The notes under the pieces were generated by a model, which was given only the letters and a program-made list of their open reading frames with translations, ran no database searches and was not told the origin of the DNA. From Candidatus Micrarchaeota archaeon CG1_02_51_15 (GTDB lineage: Archaea; Micrarchaeota; Micrarchaeia; Norongarragalinales; UBA8480): a stretch of DNA of 35,899 nucleotides. The stretch is from assembly GCA_001871495.1 (NCBI GenBank), contig MNVG01000053.1, positions 1 through 35,899 of the forward strand. Direction: 5' to 3'. The position numbers and the translations under genes were made by a program. This document shows positions 29,549-35,899 of the stretch, piece after piece (position 1 is the first letter of the stretch; the number at the start of each line of letters is the position of its first letter).

Positions 29549-30529
29549 ATGGGGTCGCGCAAATACGAAGTAGTTAGTTCGGCAGTAGAGTATAGTTTGA
29601 AACGGCTTGATGACGAGCAGCACTTGCGTGCGGTCGTGCATCATTTGGACGAGCGGCAAATTGTGGCTCTTTGGAAAAAAGAGGTCGAATCAGGCAATTA
29701 CGGACGGGCCGTCAATTTGCTGCATGCTGCAGTTGACGCAGGAAAGTACGGCAAGCGCCAGGCTCAATTGTTCACGTTTTCGCAAGTTGGTTCATTGCTT
29801 GAAGCGCACAATTTTCTGGAGTTTAAAGGCCTTTTGAGAGCAGTTGTTTCCAAGGGGCTGTTGTTTGACGAGGGCGCGTCTCTTGCCAAGTTTTCAAAAA
29901 AGCTCGTTAGTGCCGGCAACAATCCGCTGGCGCGCGAGGTATTCGGCCTGGGTTTGGAACGTAACTCGTTTTTTGGCAAGCGGGGCCCGGACTCAAGGTT
30001 GGTGTTGGGCGTAATAGGCCACGCGATTGAAAACAAAGAGTTTTTTTTGGGTGCCGAGTGGTTGAGCCAGGTGGTTGAAAAAAAATTGGTTTTGCGCGAG
30101 CACGCCAAACCGGTTTTCGGCAAGCTAGTCGAGTCTACGCGTGCTCATAATACGGGCGCGTTTTTGCTTGTCTTGCGGAAGGCGGTTGAGGCCAAGGCAC
30201 TCAAGAAGCCGGGGCGGCTTTTTCAAGAGGCGTTTGAGCTGGTGCGGCGGAATCCACGGGATGCTTCCGACTTGCTTGAACTGGGTTTGATGTATGACTT
30301 GTTGGAAAAAAACCACGCGGAGAACCTGCTTGACCAAATGGAGGTGTTGCCGCACTGGGCCAGTAATAGCAGGGATCATCAAGTGCAGAGCTTGCGGGGC
30401 CGTCTGTACGCAGTTGCCGGCGAGCACGATAATGCCCAAATGATTGCAGACTGGCTGGGGCAGCAGGGTGAGGCGCACGAAGGAAAGTCGGCTTTAGTGA
30501 TTCACGAGATTGAGCGCAGGCGGCGTTGA
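29549..30529 (+). CDS. Helical-repeat (TPR/solenoid-like) protein
   Basis: The 326 residues are a chain of paired helices of 30-38 residues (EVESGNYGRAVNLLHAAVDA, LEAHNFLEFKGLLRAVVSKG, FLLVLRKAVEAKALKKPGRL, LRGRLYAVAGEHDNAQMIAD), with TPR-like spacing and Ala/Gly/Leu at packing positions. There is no signal peptide or enzyme motif. Such proteins usually serve as protein-interaction scaffolds or RNA-binding solenoids. ATG 29549 is chosen because it follows the TATA element and gives a clean N-terminus MGSRKYEVVSSAVEYSLK. Confidence 0.68.
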   Translation: MGSRKYEVVSSAVEYSLKRLDDEQHLRAVVHHLDERQIVALWKKEVESGNYGRAVNLLHAAVDAGKYGKRQAQLFTFSQVGSLLEAHNFLEFKGLLRAVVSKGLLFDEGASLAKFSKKLVSAGNNPLAREVFGLGLERNSFFGKRGPDSRLVLGVIGHAIENKEFFLGAEWLSQVVEKKLVLREHAKPVFGKLVESTRAHNTGAFLLVLRKAVEAKALKKPGRLFQEAFELVRRNPRDASDLLELGLMYDLLEKNHAENLLDQMEVLPHWASNSRDHQVQSLRGRLYAVAGEHDNAQMIADWLGQQGEAHEGKSALVIHEIERRRR

Positions 30530-30621
30530 ACGCGTTTGTTTTCCAACTTTTTTGTAAAGAGTTATTAACGATTGCGGTGATAACGGGTTTCCGTAACGAG
30601 AGTTAAACGGAGGTTTTTTCA

Positions 30622-31815
30622 TTGAAGGCAGGAACAAGGTTGTCGAAAGTCAAGTACGCCATCCGCGACGTAATGCTGGCCGCAAAGCAAGTGGAAGCAA
30701 GCGGAAAGAAGGTTTTGAAGCTCAACCTCGGCGATCCTAATGCGTACGACTTTGACGTTCCGCCGTATGTTAAGAAGGCGCTTGTCACGGCTTTGGATTC
30801 GGGCAAGAGCGGTTACTGCGATTCGCAAGGCGATTTGGCGTTGCGCAACGCGGTTGTAAAGCAGAACAGCAGGCGCGGCTTTGACTCGAGTGCTGACGAA
30901 GTGATGGTGTGCAGCGGCTTGAGCGAGGGGTTGTCTATGCTTTACGGTGCGGCAATGGAGCGGCACGAGAACGTGTTGATTCCGTCTCCGACTTACCCTA
31001 TGTACGAGTCGCTCGCGCATTATTACGAGTTCGAACCGCGTTTTTATTCGTGCGACGAAAGCAACGGTTGGCAGCCTGATGTTGACGATTTGCGCAAGAA
31101 AATGGACGAGCACACTCGGTTTGTCATAGTAATTAACCCGAATAATCCTACTGGCGCGCTGTACGACGAAAAAGTGTTGAAGGAAATAATCAATTTGGCA
31201 GGCGAGTTTGGGGTTCCGGTTGTTTCAGACGAGATTTACGACGAGCTGTACTTTGGAAAAAAACCGGTTTCAATGGGGAAGCTTGCAGGCGACGTGCCTT
31301 GCATTGTGATGAACGGGTTGTCGAAAAACTATTTCGCGCCTGGCTGGAGAATAGGGTGGATGACGTTCCTCAACTGCAGCCAAAGCCCGTTGTTTGAGGC
31401 AGTAAACCAGGTTTCCCGCATTCGGTTGTGCTCTTCTTCCGTTGGGCAGGCGGCTGCGGCGCATGCGTTGGAAAACGAAGGGGAGTACGCAAAGTTCTTG
31501 CCTGCGCAGCTTGCGAAACTCAAGCCCCGGCGGGATTTGGCGTTCAAGCGCTTGAACGAAATAAATGGCTTGAGCTGCGTAAAGCCCGAAGGCGCGTTTT
31601 ATGCCTTCCCACGAATTGAGTCCGGGCCTTGGGTTGACGACAAGGAATTTTGCTTGGACCTACTGAAGGAAAAAGGGGTTCTCACTGTTTTCGGCAGCGG
31701 TTTTGCAGAAGCACAGGGTTCGAAGCATTTCCGCATTGTCTTCCTGCCGCCTGAAGATGTTTTAAACCCGGCTTTCGACGCGATTGAAGAGTTTATGAAA
31801 GAAAAAGGAGCGTGA
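30622..31815 (+). CDS. Class I aminotransferase, probably alanine/aspartate type
   Basis: PLP enzyme of fold type I, 397 residues. The PLP lysine is in NGLSKNYFAPGWRIGWM (about residue 234); NPNNPTGALY (about 173-182), SDEIYDELYFG and HFRIVFLPPED (substrate-carboxylate Arg) complete the active site. LNLGDPNAYDFDVPP matches archaeal alanine/aspartate aminotransferases. TTG start with GGAGGT at 30609-30614. It overlaps the next gene by 4 bases (GTGA), linking it to an alanine dehydrogenase-like enzyme, so alanine is the likely shared metabolite. Confidence 0.88.
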   Translation: MKAGTRLSKVKYAIRDVMLAAKQVEASGKKVLKLNLGDPNAYDFDVPPYVKKALVTALDSGKSGYCDSQGDLALRNAVVKQNSRRGFDSSADEVMVCSGLSEGLSMLYGAAMERHENVLIPSPTYPMYESLAHYYEFEPRFYSCDESNGWQPDVDDLRKKMDEHTRFVIVINPNNPTGALYDEKVLKEIINLAGEFGVPVVSDEIYDELYFGKKPVSMGKLAGDVPCIVMNGLSKNYFAPGWRIGWMTFLNCSQSPLFEAVNQVSRIRLCSSSVGQAAAAHALENEGEYAKFLPAQLAKLKPRRDLAFKRLNEINGLSCVKPEGAFYAFPRIESGPWVDDKEFCLDLLKEKGVLTVFGSGFAEAQGSKHFRIVFLPPEDVLNPAFDAIEEFMKEKGA

Positions 31816-32786
31816 ATTTCGAAATGGACACTTTGATACTAGGAAAAAAAGACGTGCAGGAAGTGCTGTCTATGAGCGGCGCGATAACCGCGTTGGAAAC
31901 CGCGTTGCGCAAAAACTTCAGCATGCCTCCTAAAGTTTATTTGGACGTCGGCAGCCGAGGCGACTTTCGGGCAATGCCTTGCTTTCAAGAACCGTATTGT
32001 TCACTGAAGTGGGTGAACGTTTACCCTGATAATTCAAAGCAGGGCCTTCCGACTGTAATGGCGACAATAATCCTTAACGACGCGACGAATGCCGTGCCCT
32101 TGGCTGTAATGGACGGTTCGTTAATCACGGCTTTCAGGACCGGTGCAATGGCTGCGTTGGCAACCAAGTACTTGGCTAGAGAAAATTGTTCCGTGCTGGG
32201 TTTGGTTGGCGCGGGAATGCAGTCGCGCACGCAGCTGCTGGCAATCCAGGAAGTCGTTTCGCTTAAAGAAGTTCGCGTTTGCGACGCGCGACCGGAAGCG
32301 GCGCAAACGTTTGCCTCTGAAATGGCGGTCAAAACACGTGCGAAGATAGTTGTTGTACCCGGCGTGGAACAGTGCGTGAAGGGAGCCGATGTTGTTTCGA
32401 CGATTACGCCTTCGCGTTCGCCCATAGTAAAAAGCGAGTGGGTTGGCGAAGGAATGCACTTGAACTGCGTGGGCGCTGATGCTGCAGGAAAGCAAGAGCT
32501 TGAATCTTCAATTCTTAACCGCGCAAAAGTGGTTGTGGACAATCGCGAGCAGGCCGTTCACAGCGGCGAAATCAACGTTCCAATATCTAGTGGCTTATTC
32601 AAGGAAAACCAAATTGTCGCTGAGCTCGTGCAAGTGGTCCGTGGCGAGAATAAAGTGCGTTATTCGCCTGACGACTTGACTTTGTTCGTTTCAACCGGAT
32701 TGGCAATCCAGGATTTGGCCGTCGCATCAATGGTCTACGAAGCAGCCAAGGCAAAAAGAATAGGGGTAACAACCGAGTTCGTGTAA
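31812..32786 (+). CDS. Ornithine cyclodeaminase/mu-crystallin family, likely alanine dehydrogenase
   Basis: NAD(P)-dependent enzyme of 324 residues. The substrate Lys is in CSLKWVNVYPDN (about 69), ITAFRTGAMAALATKYLA is conserved, and the nucleotide fold opens with LGLVGAGMQSRTQLLAI (about 134). The Asp/Gly-rich VGADAAGKQELE follows. The archaeal member from Archaeoglobus (AF1665) is an alanine dehydrogenase, which fits the adjacent aminotransferase. Ornithine cyclodeaminase or pyrroline reductase remain possible. GTG 31812 overlaps the previous stop; an ATG four codons in would also give a normal protein. Confidence 0.82.
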   Translation: MNFEMDTLILGKKDVQEVLSMSGAITALETALRKNFSMPPKVYLDVGSRGDFRAMPCFQEPYCSLKWVNVYPDNSKQGLPTVMATIILNDATNAVPLAVMDGSLITAFRTGAMAALATKYLARENCSVLGLVGAGMQSRTQLLAIQEVVSLKEVRVCDARPEAAQTFASEMAVKTRAKIVVVPGVEQCVKGADVVSTITPSRSPIVKSEWVGEGMHLNCVGADAAGKQELESSILNRAKVVVDNREQAVHSGEINVPISSGLFKENQIVAELVQVVRGENKVRYSPDDLTLFVSTGLAIQDLAVASMVYEAAKAKRIGVTTEFV

Positions 32787-32806
32787 GAAAAATAAGGCGA
32801 GCGTAT

Positions 32807-33061
32807 TTGGTTGAACGTCCTTTTCCAAAGAAGCCGGTTTCGTGGCTGCACTTGAACCAAGAGCAGCGGACGGACTTGAAAGAAAACCGCAAAGAAACCC
32901 CGCTTGCGATTTTCCACCCGTCTTATTTGCAAGAACACGGCGGGTTGAAAGACAAAGTGGCTGACAACACGTTTTTGGAAAAGCTGGCGGGTGCTACGCG
33001 TAGCCGCGTGGTTTTTCTTTTTGCAGACCAAAACGGCGCCACCAATTGGGCAAGGGATTAA
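32807..33061 (+). CDS. Hypothetical protein, N-terminal piece
   Basis: 84 residues, TTG start, 20 bases after the dehydrogenase. VERPFPKKPVSWLHLNQEQR and LAIFHPSYLQEHGGLKDKV look like real protein, and the end RSRVVFLFADQNGATN forms a strand running into a loop, then stops abruptly. The next frame opens with a 16-base overlap and continues in similar style. It may be the first part of a frameshifted gene. A 12-nt palindrome GCTACGCGTAGC lies at 32993-33004. Function unknown. Confidence 0.5.
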   Translation: MVERPFPKKPVSWLHLNQEQRTDLKENRKETPLAIFHPSYLQEHGGLKDKVADNTFLEKLAGATRSRVVFLFADQNGATNWARD

Positions 33062-33408
33062 AGCCGTTCATAAATAGTCTTTCGAAAAATGCAAGGGGCG
33101 TTGTTCTTGTACCGACCGAATTTGCGAATGCAACTCCTTTTGTTCCGCATTCGTTCCGTGCGGACGCTTCCAGAATGGTGCGGTTGCCTAACGAAAAGAC
33201 TTTTCTGTCCGGCCATTTCAAAGCGCACTCCGTTTATCCAAAAACAGGCGCGTGGGATATGTTGGCCGATTTTTTCAAAAACCACGGAATCTTGGACTTG
33301 GACGTTGTGGGCGTAATGTCGGTCAACATGGAAGACCGGCGAGGGTTTGAAATTGAGGCTCATCACGCCAGAATCCGTGAAGAAGTCGCTCCGCGGTATC
33401 TGTATTAA
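33046..33408 (+). CDS. Hypothetical protein, middle piece
   Basis: 120 residues from a TTG that overlaps the end of the previous ORF by 16 bases, in the -1 frame relative to it. NARGVVLVPTEFANATPFVP, FLSGHFKAHSVYPKTGAWDM and LDLDVVGVMSVNMEDRRGFE look like an alpha/beta domain. It is not recognised. It is either translationally coupled to the previous ORF or the continuation of the same protein after a frame break. Confidence 0.52.
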   Translation: MGKGLKPFINSLSKNARGVVLVPTEFANATPFVPHSFRADASRMVRLPNEKTFLSGHFKAHSVYPKTGAWDMLADFFKNHGILDLDVVGVMSVNMEDRRGFEIEAHHARIREEVAPRYLY

Positions 33409-33526
33409 AAATCCTGATTTCGTGGTTTTGCTAGGCTGCGTGCCCAAGTGCCGCTATGAATTACACTCGCGCGGAGTATGGGTGCACATTCCCAAAGGCC
33501 TGACGCTCCCGCATTCGGAGGAGTAA
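33377..33526 (+). CDS. Hypothetical 49-residue C-terminal piece
   Basis: The frame returns to that of 32807 and reads VKKSLRGICIKNPDFVVLLG, then CVPKCRYELHSRGVWVHIPK and ends LPHSEE. The frame is open from 33317. It has a convincing protein-like pattern with two closely spaced Cys, but no ribosome site before the GTG. Together with the two preceding ORFs it could be one protein broken by two compensating shifts. Confidence 0.35.
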   Translation: MKKSLRGICIKNPDFVVLLGCVPKCRYELHSRGVWVHIPKGLTLPHSEE

Positions 33527-33532
33527 CCCGTT

Positions 33533-35299
33533 TTAGAATAAGGAGTATCCTTTTATCTTCTTTATTTCACTTATGAGCGCGTGCTCGCCTTCACTGAAGG
33601 CCTGCTTGTATTTTTCGGCAATGGTGTTCATATCTTCCTTGCTCATGTTGGAGTAGAGCAGTTGTTTGGCGAAAACTTGCCTGCCGAAGGTCGGGCCGGT
33701 TATTGAAACTGCGATTTGCTGTCCTTTCTTTGCCTCGTCAAGCGGTTTTTTCTCGTGCTGGATTCCCTGCACGCGGCCTACTTCCACTCCCTCTGCGTTA
33801 AGGAGTTCCACGTCTTTCCGCAGCGTTCCTTCCATTACTTCCACGCCTACTACGCACGGGTGGTTGACCCTGAAACACGAGTCGGGCAACACCATTATTT
33901 TTGCAGGAGGAACGAGTTTGGTGAATGCTTCTTTTTTCTCGCGCGTCTTCTCCTCGTCCACCCAGCGCTTGTAGGTCTCTATCAGGTTGTAAATCACTTT
34001 TTCTTCGAAGATTTTAACGCGGTTTTCTTCTGCGAACTTCCTTACTTCCTCTTCAATAGGCACGTTGAAGGCGAATACGACTCCTTTGCACGCGTCTTTT
34101 TCCCGCACTCCATTGGCTTCTACTATGTCATGGCGTGAAACGGGTCCGATTGCCGCGCGGCGTACCGAAATTTTTTCTGACGCAAGCAGCTTCGTTATTG
34201 CCTCCAGGCTTCCTAAGGTATCTGCTTTGAATACTGCGCCCAGTTCGTTGCTTTCGACGACTATCTTCCGCACTTCGCCTAACAACGCTTCTTTAAGCTT
34301 TTTTTCCTCCTCGGCGTTTTTGACGCAGTAAATAGAAGAGCCGGCAAGTGCTTCGTCCGCGTGTTCGCACGCTATTTTCACTCCGCTTGCTGCAAAAACT
34401 TGCTTGACCGGATTGAATTTCTGCCTTGGGTCTCGCATTTCGTCCAAAGGCTTGGGCTTTAGCAACGCTTTTACTTTAGAGGTGGCTACGTTCGACTGGG
34501 TTGCAAAAACGATGGTGTCGCCTTCCGAAAGCGAGCCGTCGTACAGTATCACGTCCAGCGTCTTGCCCAGCCCGGGTTCTTCACGGACTTCGAGGATGCT
34601 TCCCTTCCCGCCTTGGTCGCTGTGGAGTTCCAATCGTTTTTCCAAAAACTTTTGCGCCAATCCCGCGACGTACATCAATAATTCTTGAAGTCCTTCGCCT
34701 GTGCGGGCGCTCACAGGAACAATAAGAATTTGTTTGGTGAAGTCTTCCACGCGGTCGAAGCGCTCGGCTGAAAAACCGCGTTCGTACAACGAGCCCACCA
34801 ATTCGTAGAGCTTCTTGTCCAAGTGTTCTTGGACGTCCAGCCTTTGGCGTGATAATGTTTCTGAAAAGCACGCGTTCTTGTCGGCAATCCAACCGCTCAT
34901 TGCATCAACTTTCGTTGCCGCAACTATAAAGGGCACTTTGTATTCGCGGAGTATATCCAGCGCTTCTTTGGTTTGGTTCTGGATTCCCTGGTTTATGTCC
35001 ACTACCAGTATTGCGATGTCGGCAATGCTTCCCCCGCGTTTGCGGAGGTTGGCGAACGCCTCGTGGCCCGGCGTGTCGATGAAAAGCAGGCCAGGAAGCG
35101 TCAATGACAGTTTCGTCTTGCCCAACAGCTTTTCACAACGTTCCCGTATTACTGAAACAGGCACTTCGGAAGCGCCCACGTGCTGGGTGATTGCGCCCGC
35201 TTCTCGGGACTGCACACTGGACTTGCGCACGGCATCCAACAGCGTGGTCTTGCCGTGGTCAACGTGGCCTAACACAGTTACAATAGGCTGGCGCAACAT
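33533..35299 (-). CDS. infB: Translation initiation factor aIF5B
   Basis: GTPase that joins ribosomal subunits and positions initiator tRNA. 588 residues, the archaeal length. Motifs are GHVDHGKTT (G1), [10 protein letters not shown] (G3), [10 protein letters not shown] (G4) and VSARTGEG (G5). G4 has Thr where NKxD proteins have Asn, which is unusual but the rest is intact. Domains II-IV follow ([56 protein letters not shown]). ATG 35299 gives [16 protein letters not shown]; a TTG three codons earlier is also possible. It follows ndk, an order common in archaea (L7Ae-S28e-L24e-NDK-aIF5B). Confidence 0.95.
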   Translation of the reverse strand: MLRQPIVTVLGHVDHGKTTLLDAVRKSSVQSREAGAITQHVGASEVPVSVIRERCEKLLGKTKLSLTLPGLLFIDTPGHEAFANLRKRGGSIADIAILVVDINQGIQNQTKEALDILREYKVPFIVAATKVDAMSGWIADKNACFSETLSRQRLDVQEHLDKKLYELVGSLYERGFSAERFDRVEDFTKQILIVPVSARTGEGLQELLMYVAGLAQKFLEKRLELHSDQGGKGSILEVREEPGLGKTLDVILYDGSLSEGDTIVFATQSNVATSKVKALLKPKPLDEMRDPRQKFNPVKQVFAASGVKIACEHADEALAGSSIYCVKNAEEEKKLKEALLGEVRKIVVESNELGAVFKADTLGSLEAITKLLASEKISVRRAAIGPVSRHDIVEANGVREKDACKGVVFAFNVPIEEEVRKFAEENRVKIFEEKVIYNLIETYKRWVDEEKTREKKEAFTKLVPPAKIMVLPDSCFRVNHPCVVGVEVMEGTLRKDVELLNAEGVEVGRVQGIQHEKKPLDEAKKGQQIAVSITGPTFGRQVFAKQLLYSNMSKEDMNTIAEKYKQAFSEGEHALISEIKKIKGYSLF

Positions 35300-35325
35300 T
35301 GTTTTCAACTTTTTTTATTTTTTAC

Positions 35326-35899
35326 CTAGCCGAACATGGCTTTTTCGTCGGCGCGCTTGTACGCGTAAATTTCGTTGGGCTTGAACCACAACCCGATTTC
35401 GTTTTCGGCTTCGCCTTTGTTGCCTGAAGCGTGCATTATGTTGCGGATAGGCCGCTTGCGCACGTTCGCCAAGTAAGACGAGTCAATCGAGTAATCGCCG
35501 CGGATTGTTCCAGGTGCGGCCAAAGTCGGAAGCGTGTTTCCGCAGTGCTTGCGGATAATGTCTATTGCGCAGTGGCCTTCCCAAATCATTGCCACTACTG
35601 GGCCTGATGAGAGGTATTCGCAAAGCCATTCCTTGACTTTTTTGCCTATTGACAAGTCGTCACTGCAACCCATGTCCTTGGCAACGTCCAAGTTGTGTTC
35701 TTTGTAAAAAGAAACCGTTTTGTTGCCCACGCTGCGCAACCAGCCTTCGTCCGAAGGATAGTGCTTTGCAACGAATTCCTTTGACGGTTGCACCATCTTC
35801 ATTGCGACCAACTTGAGTCCGCAGCGTTCGAAACGCGTTATGCAGTCGCCTATTATTCCCCGTTGCACTCCGTCTGGTTTTATTGCTACAAAAGTCCTT
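35326..35899 (-). CDS. ndk: Nucleoside diphosphate kinase, 5' end beyond window
   Basis: Transfers the gamma-phosphate between nucleoside tri- and diphosphates through a phospho-His. The frame is open to the window edge and reads [18 protein letters not shown], so the true start is a few codons outside. The active His is in [20 protein letters not shown], and [20 protein letters not shown] is the conserved middle. There is an insertion of about 25-30 residues after the substrate helix ([20 protein letters not shown]...), as in some archaeal NDKs, making it longer than the usual 140-150. It is probably in one transcript with aIF5B, 26 bases upstream of it. Confidence 0.93.
   Translation of the reverse strand, partial: RTFVAIKPDGVQRGIIGDCITRFERCGLKLVAMKMVQPSKEFVAKHYPSDEGWLRSVGNKTVSFYKEHNLDVAKDMGCSDDLSIGKKVKEWLCEYLSSGPVVAMIWEGHCAIDIIRKHCGNTLPTLAAPGTIRGDYSIDSSYLANVRKRPIRNIMHASGNKGEAENEIGLWFKPNEIYAYKRADEKAMFG

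Overview
The window looks like a chromosomal segment of an archaeon, most likely a DPANN-type lineage (Diapherotrites/Micrarchaeota-like; this placement is inference). The archaeal markers are aIF5B, ribosomal protein S6e, deoxyhypusine synthase, a tRNA-splicing endonuclease, CDP-archaeol synthase, an archaeosortase-family protein, TATA-type promoters and frequent TTG starts. The endonuclease reads as the three-unit (epsilon2-like) form first described in ARMAN archaea.

Layout. 1-2.6 kb is accessory: a truncated Nudix gene, a decayed IS200/IS605-like element, a beta-rich ORF cut off by that element, tRNA-Gln(CUG) and two poorly supported ORFs. 2.7-9.1 kb holds archaeosortase + CarS, a zinc-ribbon miniprotein with a conserved-looking partner, EndA + deoxyhypusine synthase, a coiled-coil protein and a PP-loop tRNA-thiolation-like enzyme. 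9.1-21.6 kb is an isoprenoid block: DUF35/thiolase/HMG-CoA synthase (minus), class II HMG-CoA reductase (plus), mevalonate kinase (minus), UbiX/UbiD/aconitase-X large/aconitase-X small (plus) and isopentenyl phosphate kinase (minus). Type I IPP isomerase follows at 25.9 kb. Together these encode every step of the modified archaeal mevalonate pathway from acetyl-CoA to IPP/DMAPP, and CarS lies in the same window. Two GNAT paralogs (one frameshifted) flank a lipoprotein gene inside the block.

21.7-25.4 kb is a second accessory island: a P-loop kinase, a Nudix hydrolase and a methyltransferase-phosphoribosyltransferase fusion, then an IS1595-family element, a remnant of another transposase and a GC-rich foldable tract. 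26.4-35.9 kb carries GalT, a protein with three sigma-region-4-like repeats, S6e, a helical-repeat protein, an aminotransferase/alanine dehydrogenase-like pair, a cluster of broken or overlapping small ORFs, aIF5B and a partial NDK.

The most unusual signal is a family of about 50-60 nt double-hairpin palindromic elements, with compensating stem changes. One copy lies beside the truncated Nudix gene, one sits out of frame in the IS200 tnpA and two sit in frame in the IS1595 transposase, where they add about 20 residues each. They recall Rickettsia palindromic elements, but here lie in archaeal mobile genes.
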